DNA from: Anaeromyces robustus
Lineage: Eukaryota; Neocallimastigomycota; Neocallimastigomycetes; Neocallimastigales; Neocallimastigaceae
Length of the DNA stretch: 62,062 nucleotides
NCBI GenBank assembly: GCA_002104895.1
Contig: MCFG01000099.1
Coordinates: 117,501 to 179,562, forward strand
Direction: 5' to 3'
Shown: positions 29,657 to 42,561 of the stretch, one piece after another
Numbering within the stretch: position 1 is the first letter of the stretch
How the letters are laid out: each line of letters opens with the position of its first letter
The notes under the pieces: model-generated
Database searches by the model: none
The model's input: the letters and a program-made list of their open reading frames with translations, nothing else
Told to the model about the DNA's origin: nothing
Position numbers and translations under genes: made by a program

Positions 29657-32600
29657 CGATAATAAACATGCAAATTAATCAATTGATAATTTAAATCTTA
29701 TAGTAATTAATCAATAGTTTACAATATTCTAATGTTATATAATGTTTATTGCTAAATCAACATTCATAGTTATTATACTAAATAATGAAATGAATATACT
29801 AAAAATGACGTAAATTTATTAATTTAAATTTTTAATTGTTTAATAATATATTTTTTTGGTATTTAAAACAAACCTTTTATTATTATGCTGTATTAATATA
29901 TACTATACAAATTTTATAAATAATGGTTGTATATTTAATATAAAAATATTATTCATATTATATGGTATATATATTATTAATTATATTACATTTAAAAAAA
30001 TAATAAAAAAAAAGTAACCAAAAATTTATTAATATATTATGTTATATGTTCATATATTTTAATATTTATATTATATTAGAAATAATTTAAAAAAAAAAAA
30101 AAATATTACTAATGTATATGATAGAAAATTTTTGTTTTATTTATATTATACGAATTTTTTTTAAATATATTTTAATATATTAAATAATAATAAATAATTA
30201 TTTGGAATTAATGCATATTACAAACTTTATTTATATATTATATACGTTTTATGTTATAATTGAATTTTTTAATGTATTACAGTTTAGATTAATATTGATA
30301 ATATATTATAATAATATAATCAATAAAATTTATATATATATGTATGAAATAAGTGAAAGAAATATTTATATATAATAATATAATATTAATTATATTAATA
30401 ATATGTTCTTTAATATAAATTAATATATTAAATATAGTTGTAATACAGAACTATATATTATTATTATATATATTAATTACACATAATTTAATTATCTAAT
30501 ATAGATTAATATGTAATGATTACACAACATTTATCTATATTATTTATATTAATATTATAATGAATATAATATTAAATAATAATAAATTTTTTCATAAGTA
30601 TTTATTTTTTAACTGAAAAATTTCTGACTGAGATTATCTCGAAAATTTTAATTAAAATTTATTATGTTATATAATATATATTATTTATATTGAATGTATA
30701 TTAATATATTATTGTTATTTAATACAATTATTAAAAAAAAAAGACTCTTTGTATAAAAATTATAATAAATAATATAATAAATAATAAAATAATAAATGTA
30801 ATTAATAATAGTAAATTAATTTAATCGAAGTAAACATAAACTACTATTATTTAAGGAATAAGTGCTTTTTTTTTTTTTTTTTCTTTTTTTTTTTTTCTTT
30901 AACAACAACAACAAAAGCTATATAGATTCTTTTTTTAATTTTTTTTAAATAATAATAAAAGAAAAAAAAAAAAAAAAAAGAAAAAAGAAAAGAGAAATAT
31001 TTTTAAAAGAGATATTATATTTAATAAATATATTATTTGAAGTATTTTTTTTATTATTATATGGAAATGTATTAATCTCATGAAATTAATTGGATAAATA
31101 TAATTAATTATATTTTTATAATTTACAGTGAATTAGTATTATTTTTTCAATAATAATAATAATAATTAAAAATATAATTCAAACTTCTAATTTTTATATA
31201 AAGTATCGAACAATAATTAAAAACAATAAAATATTTATTTATATAATTCATGTTTGATTATTAAAATATTAATACAATAAATAAATCAACATTTATGTTT
31301 ATTAAACTAATTATTGTTATTAAAAAATAATATTTTAATACATTATTTTTTTTAGATAGAAAAAAAAAATTTCAAGTTAACAACAACCATAATTATCTAA
31401 CTGTAGAAAAAAATTAAAACAACAACGTAAAAGTTAAAAATTTAACAAAAATAACATTGAAAAATTAAAAAATATAAATTTCAACATAATTATTCCCAAA
31501 ACCTTTTTTTTTCTTCAAAATCACTATTGAAAGAAAAATTAGTTTTTGAATGTATTACAACTTAAGCAATAATATAAAACCAATGGAAGAATAATTTATT
31601 AAAATATTTATTTATATACTTTTTTTTAGAAGATTAATATACAATTTTAAATTGAAAATAAAAAAAAAACAATTTAAAAATAATATTATTATATTTTAAT
31701 TTATTTTTTTATAAAAGCATAGATTTATAAAAAAGAGATTATATAGAATAATTATATGATCAAATTAAATTGTTTTTATTTTCTAAGATTATTTCATATA
31801 TTATTACAAATAGAATAGTAAATCTATATAATTTATTATTTTATTTATTTATAAAATTAGAAAAAATAATATAATTAATATAATAATATTATAGTATTAT
31901 TCAACTATTAATATATTTATTTAAATATAATATAAAAACTTTCTTTTTTTTTTTTTTTTAAAAAAAACTTTTTAATAAAACTTTTTTATTTATAACTCTT
32001 TTATATAAAGAATTATTTATTATTTATTTAAAAAAAGAAAAATTTAAAAAAAATCTATTATAAAAAATATAAAATCCAAAAGCAAAATTTAAAGTATTTA
32101 TCTTTTTTTATTATCTATTTATTAAAATTTTTTTTAATAAGAACTGAAGTTTATTTTCAAGAAATATTTAATAAGTAATAAAAAATAGATATAATTTAAA
32201 ATAATCAACTTATCGCTATAATTATAAGAAATAATAAATAATACAAATCATTTGATATAAAATATATAAATGTTTTATATAAAATCAGACGCAGAAGACA
32301 ATATTGTTAAATAATTTAATGAAATTTAAAAATTATTAAAATTTTAGTAATAATTTTTAGTAAATGTTATAAAATTGCCATTAATTTAAGAATAAATATA
32401 ATTGATAAAATTCTTAATAATCACTTTTAAATAATATATATGCAAAAAAAATTTTATAAAATAAATCAAAAACTGACATTCTTTTTTTTTTTTTTTTATT
32501 TATTTAATATTATTTAACCCATTTTATGTATAACTGTATTCCCCAATAGAAAACTAAATAACTATCTTTTTATATAAATTTAAAAATTATATATCTTTTT

Positions 32601-32955
32601 TTTACACTTGAATATTTTATATCTAATTGATATAATACAGTCCCTATTAAAAAGATTCATAATTTTTGTAAAATTAGAATAAAAAATTTAAAATAAAAAA
32701 TTTACCTTCCCAATTTAATAATCACAATAAAATAGTAATATTTATATTACAAAAATAAATAAGAAAATATTACTTTTATTTTGTAGATATATAGAAGTTA
32801 TAATTTTCTTAAAACGCAGAAATAAATAACAAAAAAAAAATAAAATCAAAAAATCGAAAATAAAAAGTAAAAAATAAAAGATAAAAAATTAATAAATTAT
32901 TTTTAAAAAAAGAAATTCAAATTTTATAAAGTAAAAAAAAAAAAAAGTATTAAAA

Positions 32956-35900
32956 ATGTCTGATGGTTATAGTAGTGAATCATCTGGTGGTATGAGCACT
33001 GGTCATTCTTCTGTATTCAATTCACCAAAATCTAATTCTTTTATGGTATAATTAATTAATTTATTATATATTATATTTTTAGATAATATATTTATATATA
33101 TATATTAAATTTAGTATTTATATGTTCATTATATTTTTTCTATTAATTATATATATTAATATTATTATTATTATTTGAAATATAGAAAATTTTGGAAGAA
33201 AAACAACAAAAAGAAACAAGAAGCCAAGGAAAAAGTGCATTTTTAAGCCGTTTAAGAGCTTTTGAATTAAAAGCTCAAAAAGAAAAAGAAGAAAGAGAAA
33301 ATGCATATGTTCCAAAGGCTTCAATTATTACAGCAAGAAGATCACCAGTTTTTACTCCACCTACTTCACCAAAGGTTGGTTCAACTATTATAAGAACTAG
33401 CTATAATCGTTCTTTTAATCCAGCTGAATCTCGTAAAAAAGAACTTTTTGAAGAAGCTAAGGCAAAATTAGAAAATAAAATTATTCAATTAGAAAAACAA
33501 TTAGAAGATGCCAAAGCAAAAAGTAAAACCAGTGATGATAAAGGAATACCAAAAGATGCTAGTTCATTGGAAAAAGAAATTAATGAATTAAAAGAAAAAG
33601 AAGAATCCATTAATTCCCAATTAAAGAAAGCTGAAACTAATCTTACTAATACCCAAAATGAACTCAAGAAATTAAAGGAACAATTATCAGAAAAAGAAAA
33701 TGAAAAAGATACCTTAATTCGTAATCATGATACCGCTCTTTCTGAGTTAAAATTCCAAATTTCTTTAAAAGAAAAAGAATATGAAATATTAAAGGGAGAT
33801 CAAGAAAAATCAATTGCTGAACTTCAACAAGAAATAAGAAAACTTAATGAAAAAATTGCAGTATTAGAAAAAGAAAGAGATGAATTAAAAAATCAAGTTT
33901 CTCTTCTCACTGAATCAAATAATTCTTCATCTGCTTCATCTTCAGCTGAAGTTGAAGAACTTCAAGCTGAAATTCAAGATTTAAAGAATCAAGTAGAGAC
34001 TTTAACTAAAGAAGCTTCAGAAGCTACATTATCAATTGAAACCTTAAAGGAAACAATTGAACAAAAAAATGCTGCTATAGAAACTTTAACTGAAGAAGCT
34101 AAAGGAAAGGATTCTCAAGTTGAAGCTTTACAAAAAGAAAAAGAAGAAACTTCTTTACTTAATGAAGAATTAAATCAAAAAATTGAAAAATATCAGGAAA
34201 TTGAACGTCAATTAGAGGAAGTTCAAGGTCAACTTAAAGAAAGAGATACCCAAATAAATGAAATTAATGAGAAATCTGAAGAAGAAGATGCTCAAATGCA
34301 AGAATTAAAGGATCAAATGAATCAAAAAGAAGAAGAAATTGAAAAATTAAAAAAACAATTAGAAGAATTAGAACAAAGAAGTGAGGATGCTAATAAAGTA
34401 GCTGAAGAATCTAAGGCTGAAATTGATAACGAAAAGAAGATATATGAAGAATTAGAAGATCAAAAGAAAGCTATTGAAGAAGAATATGAAAAATTTAAGA
34501 AAGAATATGAATCAAAAGTACAAGCTAATGTTGAATTGATGGAACAATTAGATCAACAAAAAGATACTTTTGCTGAAGAATCCAAGATTCTTCAAGATGA
34601 AATTGCTAAACTTAAGGATGAAGTTAATGCTTTAGAGAACGAAAAGAATTCTTTAAGTGAAGCATTAAGTAATTTCGAAGCTAAGGCATCTGAAATAGAA
34701 AACTCTAAATCTGAAATTATAGAAGATCTTGAAAATAAGATTCAAGAACTTACTTCCAAATTGGAAGAAGCAGAATCTAAGAATGATTTAGAAATTGAAG
34801 CTAATTCCAATAACAAATTAGAATCTGAAGAAATAATTAAAGATCTTACAAGTGAATTAGAAGATGCTAAAACCGAACTTGAAAAAACTAAAGCTGAGTT
34901 AAAAGAATTACAACAATGTCAACAAGATGTTGAAGTTAAGAGTAATGAAATTATAGAACTTCAAAAACAATTAGAAGAAGTTTTAGGTGAAAAAGAAGCC
35001 CTTTCTCAAGCTTTAGAAGTTTCTTCTGAACGTTCTAAGGACTTAGAAGGTAAGGATAATGAAATCGCTAGACTTCAAGAAGAATTAAATTTAATGACTG
35101 AAGCTAGAGATCAACTTTCTGCCGCTCTAGTTCAAGCTAAAGAAGATGCTGCTTTATTGGAAAAAGCAGAAAAAAATATTGATGATATTAATCGTGAAAT
35201 TACTAAAGAAAATGAATCTTCTGAAGCCGCTAATCCAGAACAACCATTGATTAATTTAGAAGAATTAAAGGCTGTTGAAGAAGAACAAAAAGCTTTAATT
35301 GAAAATCTTGAAAAAAGTTGTGAAGAACAAAATCAAAAAATAATATCTCTTCAAGAACAAATTGAAGTTCTTACTATTGAACGCGATCAATTAAAAGAAA
35401 AACTTGAATCCTTAGAAAAGATTGTTGAAGAATATCATACTAAGGAAATTCAAGAAAAAGAAAGCTCAGTATCACAAGATGAGGATGAAGATCGCCGTAA
35501 ATTAGAAGAAGAAAATTCTCAAAATAAGATTAAAATTAATGAATTAAATGATATCATTTCTACTTTAAGAGCAGAAAATGAAAATTATGTTAATAAAATT
35601 TCTGATTTAGAAGATAAAGTTACTTCATTTGAATCTGTAGAAGAAAATATAAAAGAGGATTCCTCTGCTGATAAAGATCTTCTTCAACAAGAATTAGATG
35701 AAGTACAACAACAACTTGAAATTAAAAAACAAGAAGTACTTGCTAGTAATGAAAATTTACAAAAGCAAATTGAAAAATATGAAACTCTTGAGGAACAAAA
35801 CTTAGCTCTTCAACAAACTCTTCAATCACAACAAGAAGATCTTGCTCAAAAATCCGAACAAATACAAAAAGAATTAGAAAGTCAAATTGAAATTCTTACT

Positions 35901-38900
35901 CAAAAGAATAATGAACTTATAACTGAATTAGAACAAATGAAAGAAAAAACTAAATCAATGGAACTTGAAATAACTGAAAGTAAGGAAAAATATGAGGAAA
36001 AGGTTAAGGAACAACAATCTTTAGAGGAAGATTATTCTAAGGTTCAAGATGCTTTAAATGAAGCAATTATTGAAAAAGAAACTATTGAAAGTGAATTAAA
36101 GAGAGTTCAAGAAGATTCAGAAGATAAGCTTAAGGTTTTCCAAGAAAAATTTAGTCAATTAAATGAATCTTATATGAATGAAAAACAAAAAGGTGAAGAT
36201 TATGAAGATCAAGTTGCCAATTTAAAGAGACAAATTGAAAATTTAAAGGATGAAACTGAAGCAGCTGTTAATACTGCAAAAGCTTTATCTGGTAATAATG
36301 ATCAAGATGAAATGATTGACGCTATGAATCAACAAATCATGATGCTTAAACAAAACATTCGTGCTCAAGATGAAAAAACTAGAGAATTAGAAAATCAATT
36401 AGAACAAGAAAAATCTAAAGGATTAAATGAACAAAATGAAATTAATGAAAAACTTGTAAATTTACTTAATGAAAAGGAACAATTAGAATCAAAATTACAA
36501 CAAGAATTAGCTAAGTCTGAAGACATTAGTGCTAAAATAAATGATGTCGAAGCTGAGAAGTCTCAATTAGAAGAACAAATTAAGAATTTAACTGATGAGT
36601 TAGAAAAAGCTAAGAAGATCATTGATGCCAATGCTAATAATTCTAGTAATATTGATGATCTTCAAGCTCAAATTGAAACTATTCAAGCAGAAAGAGATGC
36701 AACTTTAGCTCAGAAGGATCAAGAAATTCAAGACAAGATCCAAGCTCTTGAAGCTGAAAAAGAATCTGCTTTAATTGAAAAAGAAAATACCTTTGCTGAA
36801 AAAATAAAGGAACTTCAAGAAAAGATTGATGCTCTTGAAGCTGAAAAAGAAGCCTCTTCTGATGAAATGAATGCTAATAATGAAAAGGAAAAGGAACTTC
36901 AAAATAAGATTGATACTCTTGAAGCTGAAAAAGAAGCTCTTGAAGCTCAAAAGGATCAAGAACTTCAAGAAAAGATTCAAGCTCTTAATGCTGAAAAGGA
37001 TCAAGAACTTCAAGAAAAGTTACAAGCTCTTGAAGCTGAAAAAGAATCTGCTTTAGTTGACAAGGAAAATACCTTTACTGAAAAAATAAAGGAACTTCAA
37101 GATAAGATTGATGCTCTTGAAGCTGAAAAAGAAGCTTCTTCTGATGAAATGAATGCTAATTATGAAAAGGAAAAAGAACTTCAAAATAAGATTGATACAC
37201 TTGAAGCTGAAAAAGAAGCTCTTGAAGCTCAAAAGGATCAAGAACTTCAAGAAAAGATTCAAGCTCTTAATGATGAAAAGGATCAAGAACTTCAAGAAAA
37301 GTTACAAGCTCTTGAAGCTGAAAAAGAATCTGCTTTAGTTGAAAAAGAAAATACCTTTACTGAAAAAATAAAGGAACTTCAAGATAAGATTGATGCTCTT
37401 GAAGCTGAAAAAGAAGCCTCTTCTGATGAAATGAATGCTAATTATGAAAAGGAAAAGGAACTTCAAAATAAGATTGATACTCTTGAAGCTGAAAAAGAAG
37501 CTCTTGAAGCTCAAAAGGATCAAGAACTTCAAGAAAAGATTCAAGCTCTTAATGCTGAAAAGGATCAAGAACTTCAAGAAAAGATTCAAGCTCTTAATGC
37601 TGAAAAGGATCAAGAACTTCAAGAAAAGATTCAAGCTCTTAATGTTGAAAAGGATCAAGAACTTCAAGAAAAGTTACAAGCTCTTGAAGCTGAAAAAGAA
37701 TCTGCTTTAGTTGAAAAAGAAAATACCTTTACTGAAAAAGTAAAGGAACTTCAAGATAAGATTGATGCTCTTGAAGCTGAAAAAGAAGCCTCTTCTGATG
37801 AAATGAATGCTAATAATGAAAAGGAAAAGGAACTTCAAAATAAGATTGATACACTTGAAGCTGAAAAAGAAGCTCTTGAAGCTCAAAAGGATCAAGAACT
37901 TCAAGAAAAGATTCAAGCTCTTAATGATGAAAAGGATCAAGAACTTCAAGAAAAGTTACAAGCTCTTAATGCTGAAAAGGAACAAATGTCAGAACAAATT
38001 GTTTCATTAGAAGATAAATTGGCTATGTTAAAGGTTGAAAATGCTAAACTTTTAGAAGAAAAGGATGAAGATTCAGAAGTTGCTAATAGATCAATTGAAC
38101 TTGAATCAGAAAATGGTAAATTATTAGAAGAAAATGAAAAAATTAATGAAATTAAAAAATCTCTTGAAGAAGAAAAGGTTCAATTATTAGAACAACAAAC
38201 TGAAGAAAAGAAGGCTTTTGAAGAAGAAAAAGCTAAATTATTAGAAATAATTTCTGCTCTTCAAGCTGATAAAGCTAAACTTTTAGAAGAAAAAGAAAAT
38301 AGTCGTGAAATTGAAGATGATAAAGCATCTCAAGCAGAAGAAGAAAAGAATGCTTTAGAAGAAAAAATTGCACAATTAGAAGCAGAAAAGGCAAATATTT
38401 TAGAAGAGAAGGAAGCTGAAAAAAAGGCTTTAGAAGAAAAAATAAATATTGATCGTGAAAACTTCGAATCTGAAATTAGTGATTTTAAGTCAAAATTCGA
38501 AAATATGAAATCTGTTCTTGAAACAAAAATGAATGAAGATAATACATCTCAAGCTGATAGTGAGAAGACTATTGCAGAATTAAATGAAACTATTAAAAAT
38601 TATGAAAATGAAAAGGAAGCTAATCAAAAAGAAATTTCTGAATTAAAGGAATCTATTAAAAACTATGAAGAAGAAAAAGAAGCAACTTCACAAAAGAAAG
38701 ATGAATTAATTAAGTCTCTTGAATCTGAAAAGAAGGAATTAGAAGATCATTCTAATAAGATTAAGAATGATTATGAAAAACAAATTGCTGATTTAATGAG
38801 TGAAAAGATTAATCTTGAACAAGAATTAGAACAAGTTCATGAAACTTATGAAGATTATGAAGATCTTCAAAAACAAGTTAGAGCTATTGAAAACTTAGTT

Positions 38901-39557
38901 CATTTCAATGTTCAATTATCCAACAATTTAAAATCTATTAGAGATAATAGTTTAACAATTGATGAAGAAATTAAGCAATTAACTAATTCCTCAGCAACAA
39001 CTAGTATTATTGATGAATCTGAAATGACTTTAAAGAAAGAACCAGAAGAAATAAGTGAATTATCTAATAATAATGTTAGTCTTGAATTTGATGAAGGTAA
39101 TTCTTTAATTAAAGAATTAGAACAACATATTGAACAAGTTAAATCTAGTCGTGATGAACGTATTAAGAGTTTAGAAAGTGAATTAGAAGCTCTTGTTTCA
39201 ACTCATCAATCTACATTAGATATGTTAAATAAATTTGAATCTAAGCAACATGAACTTGAAGAACAAATTGCTCAAAATAACCAAGAAAAGAGTGAATTAG
39301 AAAATCAAATTTCCGAAATGAAAAAGAATAAAGAAGGAAATAATATAGAAAAGGAAAATAAGGCCATTAAAGATGAATTAAAACGTACTATTGAAGAAAA
39401 GAAACTTTTAAAAGAAAAGGTTATTGAATTAGAAAATAAGGTTCAAGAAATTGAAGATGAAATTACTGAATTAATTACTGAAACTGAAAGTCATGTTCAA
39501 ATGACTCAAGGTCAAATGTCTGCTTTATTGGATCAATTAACTGATATTCTTGCTTAA
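32956..39557 (+). CDS. Giant coiled-coil protein with 94-residue repeats (unknown family)
   Basis: Two exons (32956-33045 and 33186-39557) encode 2153 residues. Exon 1 is Ser/Gly-rich and joins in phase 0. Residues 31-95 are basic and probably unstructured, with a proline-directed cluster at 82-93 (RSPVFTPPTSP) that resembles CDK/MAPK sites. From about residue 105 to 2040 the sequence is one long Glu/Lys/Leu/Gln coiled coil with few breaks. Residues 1221-1626 hold four near-identical repeats of about 94 residues with embedded 15-residue units (KDQELQEKIQALNAE). The C-terminus ends in a short non-charged helix, MSALLDQLTDILA. There is no motor, kinase, signal or membrane segment. Codons are more regular and GC-richer than in the 8.6-15 kb coiled-coil gene, suggesting higher expression. 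Function unknown; a rod-like tether or cytoskeletal scaffold is the most likely role. Confidence 0.88.
36756..37973 (+). repeat. Four tandem 282-bp coding repeats with 45-bp sub-repeats
   Basis: Repeat starts (GAAAAAGAATCTGCTTTA) lie at 36756, 37038, 37320 and 37692. The first two steps are 282 bp; the third copy is 372 bp because it carries two extra 45-bp units. Copies are almost identical in DNA, which points to recent duplication or gene conversion. The array shows in the shadow frames as repeated Lys/Phe-rich open frames on both strands, which are not genes. Confidence 0.93.
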
Positions 39558-41566
39558 TTTATTAATATTGATAATAACATTTATTTTTGATTTCAATAAT
39601 TATATATAATAAAGAAGAAACAGTAGTTATATCTATAGAGAAATTATCATCTTTTTTTTTTTTTTTATATATTTTATTTTTTTTTTTAATAATATATTGA
39701 AAAAAAAATCACTTTAATATTTTAAAATATAATTTTTCAATTATCATCTAATATAATTAATTTATATATCATAACTTTATTTTTTTTTTATCTAAATGAT
39801 ATTAAAAAGAATTATTTTATATATTAAAAATATAATTTTTTTTTTATTTTCAATTATATTAATAATTCTAATATAATATTCAAATTTTCAAAACAAAATA
39901 TATACTGAAAATTATAATGTTTTATAATATTCAGTATAAGTAATAATTATAAAAATTATAAAGATTAAAATCAAATAAAAAAAAAAAAGTAAAAAAAAAA
40001 TAAATAAAAAATAATTAATAAAATAAAAAAAAAATATAAAACCAAAAACAAAAAAAAAAAAAAAAAAACCAAATACAAAAAAAAAAAAGCAAAAAAGCAA
40101 AAATGCAGAAAAACAAAAAAGCAAAAAAACAAAACATACAAACAAAAAAGAAGTAAAAATAAAAAACAAGCAAAACTGAGAAAAAAAAAAAAAACTAATA
40201 AATAATAGTAAAATAAATTTCAATGAAACAAAATCTGAATGAAAAAAAAAAAAAAAATCAAAATGGAAAACGTAAATTGATAATTAACAAAAAAAAAAAA
40301 AAAAAAAAAAAAAAAGAAAAAGGAAAATAAATAATATAATAATAAAATAAACAAGAAAAAAGCAAAAATAACAAAAAAAAAAAAAAAAACTGAGACGGAA
40401 TAAATACAAAAAATGATAAAAACTCTAAATAAAATAAAATAAAATTAATAATAATTAAAGGGAAGGGAATTTAAATAGATTACATTTATATAATAATATA
40501 TAAGATTAAAATTTTACATTTTATATAATATTTTATAAAATAGAAGTTAATATTAAAATAAAAAATTAATTCTAGAATACAAGAAGAATTAATTTTATTA
40601 TTTTATTTATTATAAATTTTTACTTTTTTTTTTTTTTTTCTTTTTTAAATTTTTAATGTTTTTTTTTTAACATACTTTCATATATATTAATATAAAGAAG
40701 ATAAATAAAAAAAAAACAAAAAAAAAAAAAAACAAAAAAAAAATACAAAAAAAAAAAAAACAAAAAAAAAAAATACAAAAGCAATATATTATATAAAAAC
40801 AGAAAAAAAAAAAATACAAAAAAAAAGTTTTTTCTTTAGTTTAGAGACATTTAATTTTTTGAGTTCTTTTTATTTAATATACTTTCATATAAATTTTTTT
40901 TTTTTTTAATTATTTATTTTTAATATTTTTTTTATAAATTATATAAAAGAAAAAATTTTAATCCAATATATAAGAATTTTTTTTCTATTTCTTCCCAGTC
41001 ATCTTTATAATATTTTATTTTATTTTTTCCAATTATATATTTATATCTCATGAATTAAAACAAATATATATATATATATATACATATATTTTAAAAAGAA
41101 AGAAGACGAAATAATTTTTTTTTATTTGATTATTTATTCATTTTATTATAAAATAATTATTTTCTTTTTATTTTTGTTCATCTATTATATTTTTTTTCTT
41201 TTTTTTTTATTTTAATTTTTTTTTTATATATTTTTTTTTCATATTTTTTTTTTCATATTTTTTTCATATTCATATATATTTTTTTATTTTCTTTTAATAT
41301 ATTTTACTAATATTTAAAAAATTTTTTTGAAATTTTTAATATGTTCATAATATATTATGTATTAGAATTTTGATAATTTGACATATTAAAACAAAACAAA
41401 AAAGAAAGAGACTGATACAAGCAAAAAAAAAAAAAAAAACCCATAAAATTGTAATAACAAACAAAAAATGTAAAAAAAAAAATTGTATAAAATTTATATC
41501 CAATTTTTTTACAATTCTTTATAATATACAGACATGAAATGAGAAATGTAATTAATGTAATTAATG

Positions 41567-41569
41567 TAA

Positions 41570-41668
<99 letters not shown>

Positions 41669-41673
41669 ATATA

Positions 41674-41711
<38 letters not shown>
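41567..41711. repeat. (TAAA)n tetranucleotide array
   Basis: About 36 TAAA units with one two-base-shortened unit near 41671. It is the reverse complement of the (TTTA)n array at 27132-27237. Confidence 0.95.
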
Positions 41712-41712
<1 letters not shown>

Positions 41713-41800
41713 AAAGCTGTTTTATAAAATAGAAAAATAAAATTTTATTTATTTATTTTATTTATTATTATTTTACTATTTGGTTTATATTTGTTTAAAA

Positions 41801-41892
41801 ATGGATAGACGTTCCAACTTTTGGTACATACAAGTTGGATTATTAAATAAAATTATGCCTATTGTTAATGATTAATAGATTCCCCTAATCTA
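41801..41892. other. GC-richer patch with small ORF and two stem-loops
   Basis: A 24-codon ORF (ATG 41801 to TAA 41875; MDRRSNFWYIQVG then LLNKIMPIVND) overlaps an 8-bp perfect stem (TCCAACTT 41813-41820 with AAGTTGGA 41832-41839). A second stem follows (TAGATT 41876-41881 with AATCTA 41887-41892). It could be a peptide, a gene remnant or a structured RNA. None is certain. Confidence 0.3.
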
Positions 41893-42309
41893 ACCAAAAA
41901 GCCATTCTAATAATGATAATAATTTTTTTTAACATAAATGATTTAATATAAGAATAATGTACACTATACCTTATGAAATAATCTACTTAATTCTATTATA
42001 ATTTTATTGTTTATTAGATTTTATTTTTTTATATGATTACTTTTATCTATATTCATGTATTTTTACTAATTAAAATATTATTAACAAAGTTTTGAATTAT
42101 ATTTTTATAAAAAAAAAATTTTTTTATTAATTTTTAGATTTGATGATCTATATCTATAAATATGTTATTAATTGAATAATTTTTCTTTTATTTATAAAAT
42201 GTTTCTATCTGTTTGAATTTAGTTTAAATAATGTATTACGCATAGAGAATTTATTACTTTTATAATAAAAAAAAAGAAAATACTATTTTTTTTTTTAATT
42301 TTTTTCCAT

Positions 42310-42530
42310 TTATATAACCCTATAGAAAAACATATTCATAATATCTTCAGCCTCATTTTCATCATACATTGAGAGATCTCTTTCTAAATGGAATGGTTTA
42401 AGCCATTGTTTAAGATTAATAGGTGACTTTTGAAATAAAAAGAATAACCAAAAGGAAAGGAAAGAAAGAAAAAATAATTATATTTTAAATTATTAATAAG
42501 TGTTTGTTTAATAATAATAATAATAATAAC

Positions 42531-42561
<31 letters not shown>

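Larger units (their letters stand above)
39558..42309. other. Convergent spacer with A-rich/T-rich switch
   Basis: About 2.75 kb between the ends of the coiled-coil gene (+) and the methyltransferase (-). From about 39910 to 40830 the plus strand is very A-rich with scattered C and G. From about 40840 to 41340 it is T-rich. A (TAAA)n array follows at 41567-41711, then a GC-richer patch with two short stem-loops at 41801-41892. No long gene is supportable. The apparent minus-strand frame near 39912-40223 is poly-Phe translation of A-runs. Confidence 0.65.

Noticed and set aside
36771-38010. Several repeated open frames of 60-110 codons on both strands
   Set aside because: Shadow frames of the 94-residue repeats of the coiled-coil gene; they repeat with the same 282-bp step.
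39912-40223. 103-codon minus-strand frame of Phe/Leu
   Set aside because: It translates A-runs of the spacer; no homology-like pattern or introns.
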